Counted from the stretch's first letter, positions 10,590 to 22,162 are shown. The stretch is DNA of 64,000 nt from Chlorocebus sabaeus (GCF_047675955.1 NC_132911.1:80599208-80663207); one strand, 5' to 3'. Program-made: numbers and translations. Notes: generated by a model from the letters alone, not told the origin.

Positions 10590-10670
10590 GTTAATTGAAT
10601 GGAATGCATTTAAGCCAATACCTGATGCAGTGTAAGCACTCAGTAAATGTTTAGTAATATTGTTTTTCTT
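10590..10670 (+). repeat. MIR fragment (3' part)
   Basis: The run ending GTAAGCACTCAGTAAATGTTTAGTA is the familiar 3' portion of a MIR SINE. Only this end is recognisable. Confidence 0.55.
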
Positions 10671-12179
10671 AGTTATGTAGAAAACCTTTTCTACTCTCCC
10701 ATTTCCATCAAAATATTGTCCTTTTCTTGTCTTACAAACCAACTTAAATACCACAAATATCAGCGAAACTCCCTTTGGGTCAAAGTGATTATAATCTTTG
10801 ATATAACTTTCCTTTAATTTCTCGTTGTCTTAGTTCTAGTTGTTTCTTGTATTTTCTTCCTCCTACTAGTCTCAGCTAAACGCTAAGCAAAGCAGGTTTT
10901 CCTACATATTTTTCTATGCATCCTCCATAGTAATGAGCAGTACATCTTGCATCTCACTAGGCTTTTGTGTATGCTTGTGAAATTACCCAGTTAGACTCCA
11001 ATACTTACGTGATGAAATACACCGGCAGAAAACAGGTAAATTACATGGATTTTAAGCTCCCCTTTTAAACAGATACAAACAACTTAATTTGCAAAATACT
11101 CACTTTTTTGGTTAAGAGAAAAATCTCCATTTTTGAAACATCCTAGAAAGCTGAGCTCCCTCAAACTTACATTTTGTAGCATGGATATCTAACTCATTTG
11201 AATATTGCATCAAGACCATGCCAAACTGAATTTAGTTTCCAAATTTTAACTAGAAATTGGTCTGTACCTTGGAAGACTATACATATGTGGAACACAGACT
11301 ATGTGTTTCAGTCAAGAGCACAATAAACAACTTTCTATTTTTAGTTATTTTAAAGCTTCAAAATTGAATAAGCCTTTACTAGTGTAAATGACAGAATGAC
11401 TAGTATAATATAACATGATATATTCATTTTAAAGTCTATACTTTATTTTTAGTGTAGTGATACACTTGCTCTTGCTCAAATGTCCCATGTTATTTTTCTG
11501 TTTTTATTTTCCATTTTTTCCCATTGCTTTTTAATATATTCATTCTTTTAAATCCTTAACAAAATGGTATAATTTCCTAATTACCTCCTCCCATCTTATT
11601 TTTTTTTACTTTGCCATCAAACCTCCAGTCCTCAGTCCATGGCCTACTATTGTATCTTTAGAATGATTTAGGATTTAGATTCAACATTTTTGTATTCAAC
11701 GAACATTTCTTGAGCATTCTGATGAACAGTCTCTTTGCCCCTCCTGATCCAATTTCTATGCTTTATCTACTCTCTCATTGCTCTAGAAGGCTGGCTTTCA
11801 TTGTCTAGAACTCTAGACCAACTGGGCTCTATTTCTTTTTTCTTAATGGATTTGTCTGGTGGTACTAGATGAAGTAACAGTTTGCAGTTGTAGCTAACTC
11901 TACTTAAACCGGAACTCCTGTATGGCAGTCTCTTTCAAACAGGCAGAACTCTTTCTCCATATTCCAAAAACTCTTCACTTCTCTTGCTCCTTCTGGCCTA
12001 ACCATGGTAACAGTTCCTTCTTGTTAGTTTCACTTAACCTTGTGCATATCTTGTAAATAAATTCTTTAATAAATTTCCATAATTGCCTCATTGAATGTGC
12101 CATCTATTTCCTACAAATCCAATATTTCACTGTGTACCTGAGTTCATAGTCTTTTCTATATACTGTTTTATAAAATCTT

Positions 12180-12340
12180 GTGAATAAATTGATAATATAA
12201 CCCATATTTTATAAAGGAACAGAGACACAGAAGGTTTTGTAGAGTTACGTGGACACTCAGCTAACATATAATACAGCCAAAAATTAAGTCAAGGTCTTCT
12301 ATTCAAAGTCTAGTATTCCTTTTCCTGTGACTTTACCTTG
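12180..12340 (+). repeat. MIR fragment
   Basis: It shows the MIR core order: CCCATATTTTATAAAGGAACAGAG (cf. 'cattttacagatgaggaaactgag'), then ACTCAGCTAACATATAATACAG, AAGTCAAGGTCTTC and AAAGTCTAGTATTCC. The substitution load is heavy, as expected for a mammal-wide SINE. Confidence 0.65.
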
Positions 12341-12665
12341 GTATGATTATTTATTGAGAACCTAGGGAACATTGTTATGTATTGAAACTGTATCCAGATA
12401 AACTCACAGGTATAGAGGAACAACAGAAATGTATCTGAATAGGAATTATTTTGACCAGAACTCTCTGACTGTGACACATTAGTAAGGGGTCACATTTTTC
12501 TATGTTAGTATCAACACCGAATTTAAGGACTGCCTCTAGTTTCCCTTAAGAGTCATTTTTATGGGATGTTGGAAGTACTAGAATTATTTTTGCTTATCCT
12601 TGAGAAACATGTTAAATAACAAGTCTAAACTGATGAATAAACAAATGGATAGATAGAAAGATCAG

Positions 12666-12817
12666 ATGAGATAAGATAACAGACTGTTAATGCAGAGCTG
12701 AAGAATAAGGGCTAGAGACAAGAAAACATGTTAATGATATGACTGAGTAAAATTAACATGAAATGAGATAAGATAACAGACTATTGATGCAGAGCTAAAG
12801 AATAAGGGCTAGAGACA
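12666..12817. repeat. 97-bp-period tandem duplication
   Basis: Two 55-bp copies (12,666-12,720 and 12,763-12,817) begin ATGAGATAAGATAACAGACT and end AATAAGGGCTAGAGACA. They differ at about three positions. Between them, a 9-bp perfect inverted repeat (CATGTTAAT at 12,727-12,735 and ATTAACATG at 12,752-12,760) encloses a 16-base loop. A sequence like the spacer recurs near 18,222. Confidence 0.9.
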
Positions 12818-13074
12818 CTCAACCTAGATCCAGATGCTGACCATAAACAGAACACCACCTCATGCAAAGCTCACTGAGTCAGTCAGTTGGGAGTCATCAA
12901 GTAGAATCTAATGAGTGGACTGTGGGTTCTGGAGTTAATTGAAGCTATGGGGATCATATGGACAGTTGTCCATATACAGCAAAACTAAAGGTGCTAAAGG
13001 ATATAAGGAGCAAGTGTGTTAGTAAAAATATTAGGTGGTAATTCAAAATAATATGTGCACTTCAGACTTTTTCT

Positions 13075-13150
13075 GGGAAGTAAATGAAATCATATGTGTA
13101 AAATATACAATCCAGAAGCTGGCACAAAGTGTGTGTGTGGTATAATTAAT
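13075..13150 (+). repeat. Weak MIR-like fragment
   Basis: AAATGAAATCATATGTGTAAAATATA followed by CAGAAGCTGGCACAAAGTGTG resembles the MIR 3' region (dipping into 'gcacagtgcctggcac'). Support is limited to this order of words. Confidence 0.4.
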
Positions 13151-13636
13151 GATATAGAGAAAGCTACTGATAATCATGCCTCTGATGAAATGACCAAAAA
13201 TATAAGGCAGTGGATAATAGAGATCTTAAGTGAGATAAAAAAGAATGTTAAGAATCAAAGCAGGAACTGATACCATGGCTCAAAAATAAATGCTTGTGCT
13301 ACAAATACTGGGGCATCATACAAAATTGCAACAGGTAAAAGATGTCTGCAAGAGCTCTTGCACATACTTCTTTCCCCAAACAATCTGATTCATTCTGAGA
13401 TGATTCAAAGCCCCAAACATATTGCTCTGACTAGATCTATTGTTCCTACGATAGACCTGTAACCTAGAATTAACTGCTTCTTTCTAACCAACACCTTCTT
13501 TTTTTTCAAAACTGAAATTTCAGGTGCTAGAAAATCTGATGTCACAATTTGTCATCAGGTAAGGATGACTTTTAGGTTTAATGTCTTCTTCTCAACATGT
13601 TTGTTAATCTAAAAAGTAATCGCTAATTGGTTAAAT

Positions 13637-13649
13637 ATTTTAATATTTT
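13637..13649 (+). repeat. L1 target-site duplication, left copy
   Basis: ATTTTAATATTTT matches exactly the copy at 15,386-15,398 and bounds the twin-primed L1. It gives both insertion ends to the base. Confidence 0.92.
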
Positions 13650-14060
13650 TTTCTTGTAAATTTGTTTGAGTTCTTTGTAGGTTCTGGATATTAGCCCTTT
13701 GTCAGATGAGTAGATTGCAAAAATTTTCTCTCATTCTGTAGGTTACCTGTTCACTCTGGTGGCAGTTTCTTTTGCTCTGCAGAAGCTCTTTAGTTTAATT
13801 AGATCTCATTTGTCAATTTTGGCTTTTGTTGCCATTGCTTTTGGTATTTTAGACATGAAGTCCTTGTCCATGCCTATGTCCTGAATGGTATTCCCTAGGT
13901 TTTCTTCTAGGGTTTTTATGGTATTAGGTCTAACATTTAAGTCTCTAATCCATCTTGAATTAATTTTCGTATAAGGGGCAAGGAAAGGATCCAGTTTCAG
14001 CTTTCTACTTATGGCTAGCCAATTTTCGCAGCACCATTTATTAAATAGGGAATCCTTTCC

Positions 14061-14627
14061 CTATTTCTTGTTTTTGTCAAGTTTGTCAAAGATCAGATGG
14101 CTGTAGATGTGTGGCATTATTTCTGAGGGCTCTGTTCTGTTCCATTTGTCTATATCTCTGTTTTGGTACCAGTACCATGCTGTTTTGGTTACTGCAGTCT
14201 TGTAGTATAGTTTGAAGTCAGGTAGCGTGATGCCTTCAGCTTTGTTCTTTTGACTTGGGATTGTCTTGGCAATGCGGGCTCTTTTTTGGTTCCATATGAA
14301 CTTTAAAGCAGTTTTTTCCAATTTTGTGAATAAACTCATTGGTAGCTTAATGGGGATGGCATTGAATCTATAAATTACCTTGGACAGTATGGCCATTTTC
14401 ACGATAGTGATTCTTCCTATCCATGAGCATGGTATGTTCTTCCATTTGTTTGTGTCCTCTTTTATTTCACTGAGCAGTGGTTTGTAGTTCTCCTTGAAGA
14501 GGTCCTTTACATCCCTTGTAAGTTGGATTCCTAGGTATTTTATTCTCTTTGAAGCAATTGTGAATGGAAGTTCATTCCTGATTTGGCTCTCTGTTTGTCT
14601 GTTACTGGTGTATAAGAAAAAAAACAA
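14061..14627 (-). pseudogene. L1 ORF2 central fragment (inverted half)
   Basis: The 188-codon frame is the region after the reverse transcriptase core of L1 ORF2p. Motifs are RIKYLGIQLTRDVKDLF, CSWIGRITIVKMAIL, KFIWNQKRARIAK and GITLPDFKLYYKTAVTKTAWYW. It ends at a stop at DKLDKNKK. It is unusually well preserved compared with the old L1 at 3,554-6,811, which agrees with a younger L1PA origin. Downstream minus-strand sequence to 13,650 continues ORF2 but with stops. Confidence 0.92.
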
Positions 14628-14644
14628 ACAACCCCATCAAAAAG

Positions 14645-15259
14645 TTGGCAAAGGATATGAACAGACATTTCTCAAAAGAAGACATGCATACAGCCAACAG
14701 ACACATGAAAAATTGCTCGTCATCACTGGCCATCAGAGAAATGCAAATCAAAACCACAGTGAGATACTATCTCACACCGGTTAGAACGGCAATCATTAAA
14801 AAGTCAGGAAACAACAGGTGCTGGAGAGGATGTGGAGAAATAGGAACACTTTTACACTGTTGGTGGGACTGTAAACTAGTTCAACCATTATTGAAAACAG
14901 TATGGTGCTTCCTCAGGGATCTAGAACTAGAAGTACCATATGACCCAGCCATCCCATTACTAGGTATATACCCAAAGGATTATAAATCATGCTGCTATAA
15001 AGACACATGCACACATATGTTCATTGCGGCACTATTCACAATAGCAAAGACTTGGAATCAACCCAAATGTCCATCAGTGACAGACTGGATTAAGAAAATG
15101 TGGCACATATATACCATGCAATACTATGCAGCCATAAAAAATGATGAGCTCATGTCCTTTGTAGGGACATGGAAGAAGCTGGAAACCATCATTCTCAGCA
15201 AACTATCGCAAGAACAGAAAACCAAACACTGCATGTTCTCACTCATAGGTGGGAACTGA
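14645..15259 (+). pseudogene. L1 ORF2 C-terminal fragment (forward half)
   Basis: The 204-codon frame matches the last part of L1 ORF2p and ends at the family's normal C-terminus (FSLIGGN, then TGA). It has NNRCWRGCGEIGTLLHCWWDCKLVQP, DPAIPLLGIYPKDYK, TWNQPKCPSVTDWIKKMW and YYAAIKNDELMSF. It lacks endonuclease and RT domains, and the methionine used is internal to ORF2, so no function is expected. Confidence 0.93.
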
Positions 15260-15385
15260 ACAATGAGATCATATGTAATAAAGTATACATATGTAACAAA
15301 CTTGTGCATTATGCACATGTATCCTAGAACTTAAAGTATTTAAAAAAAAAAAAAAAAAGAAACTTGGAACTAAAAAAAAAAAAAG

Positions 15386-15398
15386 ATTTTAATATTTT
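15386..15398 (+). repeat. L1 target-site duplication, right copy
   Basis: Identical 13-mer to 13,637-13,649, directly after the A-rich tail. Confidence 0.92.
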
Positions 15399-15477
15399 GA
15401 AGAATTGTTCCCGTGAATTGTGAAATATTTGTTTGTAACCATCAGCAACACAGAAAAAGTAAGTTTAGTTATGTTTG

Positions 15478-15987
15478 TGTGATGGTTAATTTTAGGTGTC
15501 GACTTGACTGGATTAAGGAATTCCCATAGAGCTGGTGAAGCATTACTTCTCGGTGTGTCTATGAAGGTGTTTCCAGAAAAGATTGGTGTGTGAGTTGGTG
15601 GAGTGAGTGGGGGCCGATCCGCCCTCAATGTGGGTGGAGACCATCCAATCAGTTGGGGACCCAGATAGAACAGAAAGTTAGAGAAAAGGTAATTTCCTTA
15701 CATTCTCTCTCTCCTAGAGCTAGCATGCTTTTCTTCTGCTGCCCTTAGACATGAGAACTTCAAGATCTCTGGCCTTTAGACTCAGACTTGCACCAGTGGC
15801 CCCTGGGTTCTCAGGCCTTGGACTGAAAATTACACCATGGACTTCCCTGGTTCTGAGGCTTTTGAATATACACTGAGCCACATTTCCAGCTTCCCTGGTT
15901 CTCTAGCTTGCAGATGGCCTATTGCGGGACTTCTCAGCCTCCAGACTTCTGGGAGCCAATTCCCCTGATATAGCCCTGATTAATACA
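15478..15987 (+). mobile_element. ERVL-type solo LTR
   Basis: It starts TGTGATGGTTAATTTTAGGTG and ends CCTGATTAATACA, with GTTTG on each side (15,473-15,477 and 15,988-15,992), a 5-bp target duplication typical of ERVL/MaLR-type elements. Internal words such as GTGGGTGGAGACCATCCAATCAGTTGG and GGGACTTCTCAGCCTCCA are characteristic of a common primate LTR family whose name I cannot fix. No internal region is present. Confidence 0.85.
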
Positions 15988-16439
15988 GTTTGAGAGAGTT
16001 GTTGCTTCCTAGAGCTCTGTGGGAGAAAAGGGGAAGATACAAAAAAAGTTTTGGGGGTTTTGTTTCCATTCATGTTTCTGTGGATTTGATCAGTCTCTTT
16101 TATTGAGTCAGAAAATTCAGTATTCTTAATTATTTATGTTTGATTTTTCTAAATTAATTTGCACATTTAATATAATTCTCAATTTTAAATAAACACAACT
16201 GAATTTTTTTTCATAGCCTGACAGACATTTGCAACAAATAATAATTAATCTAGAAAAGCAAACAGGCAAGGATGTTAAAGTATGAGTCATGAAGGTGTGT
16301 ACTAACATAAAATATTGCAATTTATTAAAATTAAAGCAATGATAACTAAATAGTATAGTATTTTAGCCAGATGTACAAACTTCTAGACAAATGTACAAAC
16401 CAAGAGAATAAGACAATAAATTCAAGAATAACATACACA

Positions 16440-16507
16440 TACATATACTATATATGTTAATATGTGTATGTGAATACATATGTATATATGTATACATGTA
16501 TATATGA
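16440..16507. repeat. TA/CATA-rich simple repeat
   Basis: Imperfect alternating purine-pyrimidine run (ACATACATATACTATATATG … GTATATATGTATACATGTATATATG). Likely polymorphic. Confidence 0.8.
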
Positions 16508-16719
16508 TTAAAGGAAGCACCAAATAATATGTAAATAAATGATACTGGTGCCATTTATTAGTATTTGAAAAACTGTAAGTCAACACTCTATACATACTAA
16601 TTTAAAGTGTCTGATTAAAATTACAAAAAACTAGCCAAAACAACTGAAAAACTACCAAAAAATGATTTTATACTTATAGAACTCTGAAGTATTAAACACT
16701 TTATAAAATTTGAAATTAT

Positions 16720-17200
16720 AGGTATAGCCACAAAGAAATATATTGACAAATTTGGCCATTCTCCTGGTGAAGAAAAATTAATGTAAAATAAAAAGAATGC
16801 AGCCAAAGAAGGATATTTGCAGTAAGTGTTAAGGCTATATAAAGAATTCTTACAAATAGAATAAAATCAGAAATATAGACAAAAGACATTATATATAATT
16901 CAGACAAAATAGAGTATATTTTAGTAATTAGAATTCAAACAGGGAAAAAATAATTATTATATCTTCTAGTCAAAGAAATGCAAATTAACAAGGAGGCAGT
17001 ATTATTAAATCAGATAAATTTTTAACATTCAGACTCAATGTTAGTATTACTGGCAGCCTCAGTGCCCATTTGAACTGATAAATAATAATGTAGATTAAAA
17101 ACTACAATTATCTTTCAAACTACAAAAATATTTATTTCTTTTGATACAAAAGCAAATTTCTTGAAACTTTACATATGTAAGTTTTTATTGCAGACTCATT
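16720..17200 (+). mobile_element. Possible ancient HAL1/L1M remnant
   Basis: Scattered words such as CTAGTCAAAGAAATGCAAATTAA, AACATTCAGACTCAATGTTAG and the surrounding A-rich composition resemble an ancient L1/HAL1 3' coding region. Similarity is too weak by eye to set ends or subfamily. Confidence 0.35.
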
Positions 17201-17666
17201 TGTTTTTTAAAAAATAATTCAGTTTTTCTAATTCAAAAATAAGACAAGTTCTTTAGAGAAAAATGTTAAAAGCCAAGAAGAAAAATAAATTAATAATCAC
17301 TCAAAATCCCACCATTAAAAATTAACGACAAAATTTGGTAAATTAAATTTCCTTAATATTTTCCTAGGTATACAAAATGTTATATCGTTGAGCTCATAAT
17401 ATATAAATTTGTGTATATATATTTTTTTACTTTTTTATTTACTTTTGCTTTACTTTTTATTTTTAAGTCATTAGAAAGTTGGTAAGAATAATTTTAATGA
17501 TATATAATTCATTGTTGTATATTTCCATGCTTTATTTTACTATTTCTTTGTAATTGGACATTAAATTATAAATTTTCAACATTTAAACAAATGCATTCTA
17601 TAGTAACAAAAGTTTCCAAAAAATCCAAAAGTATAATAATATAAGTGGTTAAAACAGAATAAATCA

Positions 17667-17981
17667 GTCTGGTGCGCGGGCTCACGCCTGTAATGCCAGC
17701 ACTTTGGGAGGCCAACGTGGGCAGATCACAAGGTCAGGAGTTCAAGACCAGTCTGGCCAACATGGTGAAACCTCATTTTTACTAAAAATACAAAAATTAG
17801 TCAGACATGGTGGCAGATGCCTGTAATCCCCGCTACTCGGGAGGCTGAGGCAGGAGACTCTCTTGAGCCGAGGAGGCAGATGTTGCAGTGAGCCCAAGAT
17901 CGTGCCACTGCACTGGGCAACAGAGTTTCAAAAATAAAATAAAATAAGATAAAATAAAACAAAATAACATAAAATAAAATC
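17667..17981 (+). mobile_element. Alu (AluS-like), sense, with AAAAT-expanded tail
   Basis: Recognised by CTCACGCCTGTAATGCCAGC, TTTGGGAGGCCAACGTGGG, CAAAAATTAGTCAGACATGG and AGGCTGAGGCAGG. The right monomer lacks about 9 bases where 'ctccagcct' normally stands (GCACTGGGCAACAG). The tail has become a degenerate AAAAT pentanucleotide repeat (about 17,931-17,980). Flanks AATAAATCA and AATAAAATCA are a probable imperfect target duplication. Confidence 0.93.
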
Positions 17982-17985
17982 ATCC

Positions 17986-20045
17986 ATCCATGATCAAATT
18001 AATGAAAACTGCAGTTCAATGGAAATAAGCTTATGATACAGTGTCCATCCACCAAATTGCAGCTCAGGGCTTAATTATTTTAAGAAACTTTTCCTAGTAC
18101 ATTACATTAAGGAGATGCTCACCTCACTTTCATTTAATATGTAGAACTTCCTGGCTTGTCCATGCTTTGTAGTTCCAGTTTTACAGTGCCTCTTTTTTAG
18201 TTGCCCAGTGGGCACCCCAGGACATGTTAATGGTATGACTGGCTGAGTAAAATCTGCTAATGAAAAGACTGAATAAGAGTAGCAAAGCTTTGCTCATGTT
18301 CTCCATCTCTCTCTATCTCTCTCTTTTTTTTTTTTTTTCCCCAGGTAATGGTTTTCCTTTTTCTTGTTAGTGCCATGTAGGCATACATTAATCATGGTTT
18401 TCTGAGTTAGGAACAAATGATTTTCAAAAGATTTGGAAAATACACCGCCTTAATTCTATCACGAGGTTCCATGCAGAGAGCAACAGTTCAGTGTGAAGAG
18501 TCAACACTGTAGATTATTGACTTCCTATTTGCCTTGGCAGACGGAGCATCAAAGTCAATCTCAAAAATCAGCATTTCCATCAGAAGACATCTCTGATAAC
18601 AGGTCATAGACAGGCCTGCTTTTATTATTAATGCCAAATTAGAAGAGGAAATAATGCCTAATATCTCACTTGAAAGCAACATTTACTACATACAGCTTAG
18701 ACCATGAAATTTGGGTTTAACTTCAGTAATAATAATCTAGTATGATAATTTTTTTGTATCTAGCAGTTAGAAGGTCCTAACAAGGTGAAGTTAGACAAGA
18801 AGTCTGAAGCCATTTTTCATCAAGTTCATTTCACTCATGAATTAATAGGGTAGAAGATCTATGTGTGTTCACTCTCTCCTTTCGCCTGTTTCACCCAAGC
18901 ATCCTGTAGATGACTGTACTATGCCTACACAGTGACACTTTGGCTGCCCAAATCATTCGAGACATCTTGGCTTATTTTGACTGTGCCACAGTCAATCAAG
19001 GCATGTACACTTTGCTTGTAACTGTCAACAGAAAGGGCTCCTTGTGGTCACACACGAGGGCACAAGTGACCCAAGTCAAAGGACAAGGAAAAGATGGAAT
19101 ATTTATTATTTTTGTCAGTCATAAAGGGAAAGATTTTTGCCTTTCTTTTTCTAAATTTATGTATGTCATTGCTCGGCAGACTTTGAAAGAAAGTGGAAAA
19201 CTTAAAAATGAAAGAATGCAGAAAATATCATAAACATTACTTTCGTTGGCTAGATTTTGCTATTTACAAACTGTTTCACTGTTATCATGACTGTGTTATA
19301 CAAGCGTGCATGTCAGTTTATGCAGCATGTAATTGTTCCTTTAGGGAAATAGTATCTTCACTTAAGGGTGAGAAGAAAAAACATGATTTTTCTTTCTACA
19401 AATAGGAATGATATCTTGCATGAAAGTATACTTTTTTGCTTTGTTTTCACAATTCATGAACATGCGCATATAGACATACATGCATACATACACAACAGGG
19501 ACAGACGCAGGCTTAAATTGGTTTGATAACGGCATGGCATTCTCAGTAGTCTGCAACATAGATTACATGCCCAGCTTTATACTCCCAAATTAGTTTCATG
19601 GAATTAGTTTTTCCCATACTACTCTTTGTTATAATTTTCATCACTAAATATTCCAGTGAATTATACATTTCATAAGGAGACGGGATCTTATTCAACATTG
19701 TAGCCCACAATGTAGGAAAAAATGTTAATTCCATGGCATTTATAAAAAGAAAATTTATTTAATTTTAAATTTTGTTTATAGAGTATTTCTTCTACATATA
19801 AAACCAAGCTTTTTAAAATTTAATTTTTATAAACCCAACAAGGTTATATAATGTTCTAAATTATATCTCTTCTTTAAAAAAATTTCCCTCAGATTTGAGT
19901 CTGTTTGATTCTTAGAATTTTCAAAATTATATAGGTTTTATTGAAAATATCATTTATTAGTGTAATATGCCAAAAATGTAACTTTTCAAATGGCAAACTG
20001 ATATATACTTAGAGGCATTAAAATCTCCTATAAATTGATGATAAT
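17986..20045. other. Non-coding unique DNA
   Basis: Nothing clear is seen apart from a CT/T tract at 18,306-18,340 and the 18,222-18,262 segment related to the spacer of the 12.7-kb duplication. A 107-codon open frame at 18,910-19,233 has no recognisable motif, no Kozak support and AT-rich codons, and I do not call it a gene. Confidence 0.5.
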
Positions 20046-20285
20046 GATGGGTAATATTTATTGAGTGCTTATACCTGTGCCATTTCACAGGATATTTAAC
20101 AATCCTCTATTGAGTCATCTATCTCTGTTATTGTAATACCTATTGCGTAGAAAAAGAACACCAGGCCCGAGAAAGTTAATTAACGGTCTAGGGTCACACC
20201 ATCATATCAACTGGAGCTAGAATTCTTTCTCTCTTTTCACTGACCCCGACGCTTCCACTCTTATGTACTTTGCTCTACAGTTTGC
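20046..20285 (+). repeat. MIR, near full length
   Basis: It follows the MIR consensus order: TATTTATTGAGTGCTTATACCTGTGCC, ATTTAACAATCCTC, AATACCTATTG, GGTCTAGGGTCACACCATCATA, GGAGCTAGAATTC, then GACGCTTCCACTCTTATGTAC. Strand is + with respect to the MIR consensus variant starting 'tttattgagtgctt'. Confidence 0.85.
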
Positions 20286-21084
20286 TTAATAATATGTGTG
20301 TTCCTTTCTGACATCTCTGTCTCCTCCCTAATATGGACTAGCAAACTACATTTACTATCTTCCTGTTTTTATGGTTACCTAGAGTTTGTCTCAGTGGTTG
20401 TAAATGGTTTTCACATAATCTGCAACTCTGATGAGTAACAGAAAAAGGCAATTTTTAATAAAAGCCTTTTTGAATAAAAGCAAATGCAACAGAAATAATA
20501 GAAGTGATTATTGATAAAAGTACAGAAAGTTAGGCACTGAATCCTATCCTGAGGGTAAAAGGCAATAATTTCTCTTGAAGTATCATAAGTTTAGACTTGA
20601 TCTTTAACAATGGTATGTAAATACAACCACCACAACTAAGGAATACGCTCTTGGAAAGAAGGACATCATCAATAATTCCTATTAATGTTACAGAAACATG
20701 TAATTCAAAATATCATTATTTTCACATGGAATACTTGGATTCCACTAAACTTGTACATCTTTTACAAACCCATTGGTAAAAATCATGCCACTGAGAATGG
20801 TGGAGGTCTAGACATCATACCACTGAGACAGAGCCTGAAAATCAGACCTGCCACATCCATCATTCTGACAGCTAGCCTGGGTTGTCTAACTCCAAATACA
20901 TCTACTCTTCTTCAGAACCAAGTAGCCAAAGTCAGCTGACTTTGGTCAAGGATGCTTTCTCCTTATTTCTTAACTAGGAGAGGTGAACGAAAGGCTGTTT
21001 CTTCCCCATTGAGACAGAGTATATTTTTACCCCCTTGGATTCAAAGAAAGCAACGTTTTTTGCTATGTGACTTTTAGGAAGCAG

Positions 21085-21310
21085 CATGACAGTGCTCAAA
21101 TAGAAGACTGAATCCCATCTCTAGTACTTATCTGCTCTAAGAACGTGTGCAAATGTCTTAAAACCTCTCTATGACTCAATTTCCTTTTCTGTAAAGTGGG
21201 GATAATAATAGTACCTACCTCAATGGGGAGCTATGTGGATAAATATGGCCATTTTAGTAAAGCACTTACCACCATGCCTGGTACATGGTGAGCACTCAGT
21301 GAACATTAAC
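21085..21310 (+). repeat. MIR, near full length
   Basis: It shows GAATCCCATCTCTAGTAC, CTCTATGACTCAATTTCC, TTCTGTAAAGTGGGGATAATAATAG, GTACCTACCTC and the terminal GGTACATGGTGAGCACTCAGTGAAC. This is the standard MIR order with moderate divergence. Confidence 0.9.
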
Positions 21311-21519
21311 TTTGCTTCCCAACAGTCAGCAATGTCTAAAATGGTGGCTAAAAACATTGGTGTGCTTATTTCCCATAGAATTCAGCAGTCTTGCTCTACT
21401 GACTTTCATCTGCCAAACTCTTAGTAAATGAGCTGCTTCATTTCATGCTGAACATTCCAACTAGGCCCCTTCCCTGTGATCCTCCAAGGAAGGAGAGGAT
21501 AGTGACTAGACATAGAAAG

Positions 21520-21802
21520 GTATCCTGGTGAAACTAGAGGATATTATGCTAAGTGAAATAAGCCGGGCACAAAGGGACAATTACTGCATGATCCCACTTA
21601 CATAATATATCTAAAAGAGTCAAATTCCTAGAAGCAGAGGGTAGAATGGTGGTTACCAGGGACTAGAGGGAGAGAGAAATGGGGAGTTGGTTTTTAATGG
21701 ATGTACTCAGTTATGCAAGAAGAAAAAGCGCTAAAGACCTATTGTACCTCATTGTGTTTATAGCTAATACTGTACTGAACAACTAAACACTTGTTAAGAG
21801 GT
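21520..21802 (+). mobile_element. L1M 3' end, left part
   Basis: GATATTATGCTAAGTGAAATAAGCC, GAAGCAGAGGGTAGAATGGTGGTTACCAGG and TAATACTGTACTGAACAACTAA mark the ORF2 end and 3'UTR of an L1MB/L1MC-age element. It is split at GAGGT by the MST solo LTR and resumes after 22,167 (to about 22,211, ending A-rich). Confidence 0.82.
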
Positions 21803-22162
21803 TGTATTAATCCATTTTCACACTGCCGATAAAGACATACCTGAGACTGAGTAATTTATAAAGTAAAAGAGGTTTAATGGACTCATAGCTCCATGTGGAT
21901 GGGGAAGACTAACAATCATAGTGGAAGGTCAAAAGCACTTCTTACCTGGCTGGGCGAGAGAGAATCAGGGAGCCGAGCAAAAGGGGTTTCCCCTTATAAA
22001 ATCATCAGATCTCAAGAGACTGTTCACTACCACCAGAACAGTACAGGAGAAACCACCCCCATGATTCAATTATCTCACACTGGGTCCCTCCCACACACAC
22101 ACAAATTATGGGAGCTACATTTCAATATAATATTTGGGCGGGGACACACCCAAACCATATCA
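21803..22162 (-). mobile_element. MST-class MaLR solo LTR, antisense
   Basis: Plus-strand reading is the reverse complement of an MST LTR: TGTATTAATCCATTTTCAC … GAGTAATTTATAAAG … GGGTTTCCCCTTATAAAATC … CCCCCATGATTCAATTATCTC … CCAAACCATATCA. A perfect 5-bp target duplication GAGGT flanks it (21,798-21,802 and 22,163-22,167). No internal region remains. Confidence 0.95.

Larger units (their letters stand above)
9819..13636. other. Non-coding AT-rich DNA with old repeat scraps
   Basis: No gene, exon or ORF of note is seen. Weak MIR pieces are listed separately (10,590-10,670; 12,180-12,340; 13,075-13,150). A tandem duplication lies at 12,666-12,817. The stretch 11,830-12,120 may hold a very old LTR-type repeat (CCATGGTAACAGTTCC, TTGTAAATAAATTC), but I cannot assign it. 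Confidence 0.6.
13650..15385 (+). mobile_element. Twin-primed (5'-inverted) L1PA-like insertion
   Basis: One retrotransposition event with its 5' half inverted. 13,650-14,618 reads as ORF2 on the minus strand, and 14,619-15,342 reads on the plus strand through the ORF2 C-terminus into the 3'UTR and poly(A). Both halves meet at the same L1 position (…ACAAGAAAAA… / …AAGAAAAAAAACAAACAACC…), so almost nothing was lost at the junction. Perfect 13-bp target duplications flank it. Most of the 3'UTR, including the usual G-rich tract, is missing: AATGAGATCATATG joins TAATAAAGTATACATATG. The tail is two A runs split by GAAACTTGGAACT. Confidence 0.95.

Noticed and set aside
14645..15259. 204-codon frame as a possible host gene
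   Set aside because: It is plainly the C-terminal part of LINE-1 ORF2, ending at the family's usual stop.
18910..19233. 107-codon plus-strand frame in unique DNA
   Set aside because: No family resemblance, no splice or promoter context, and AT-rich codon use like its surroundings.
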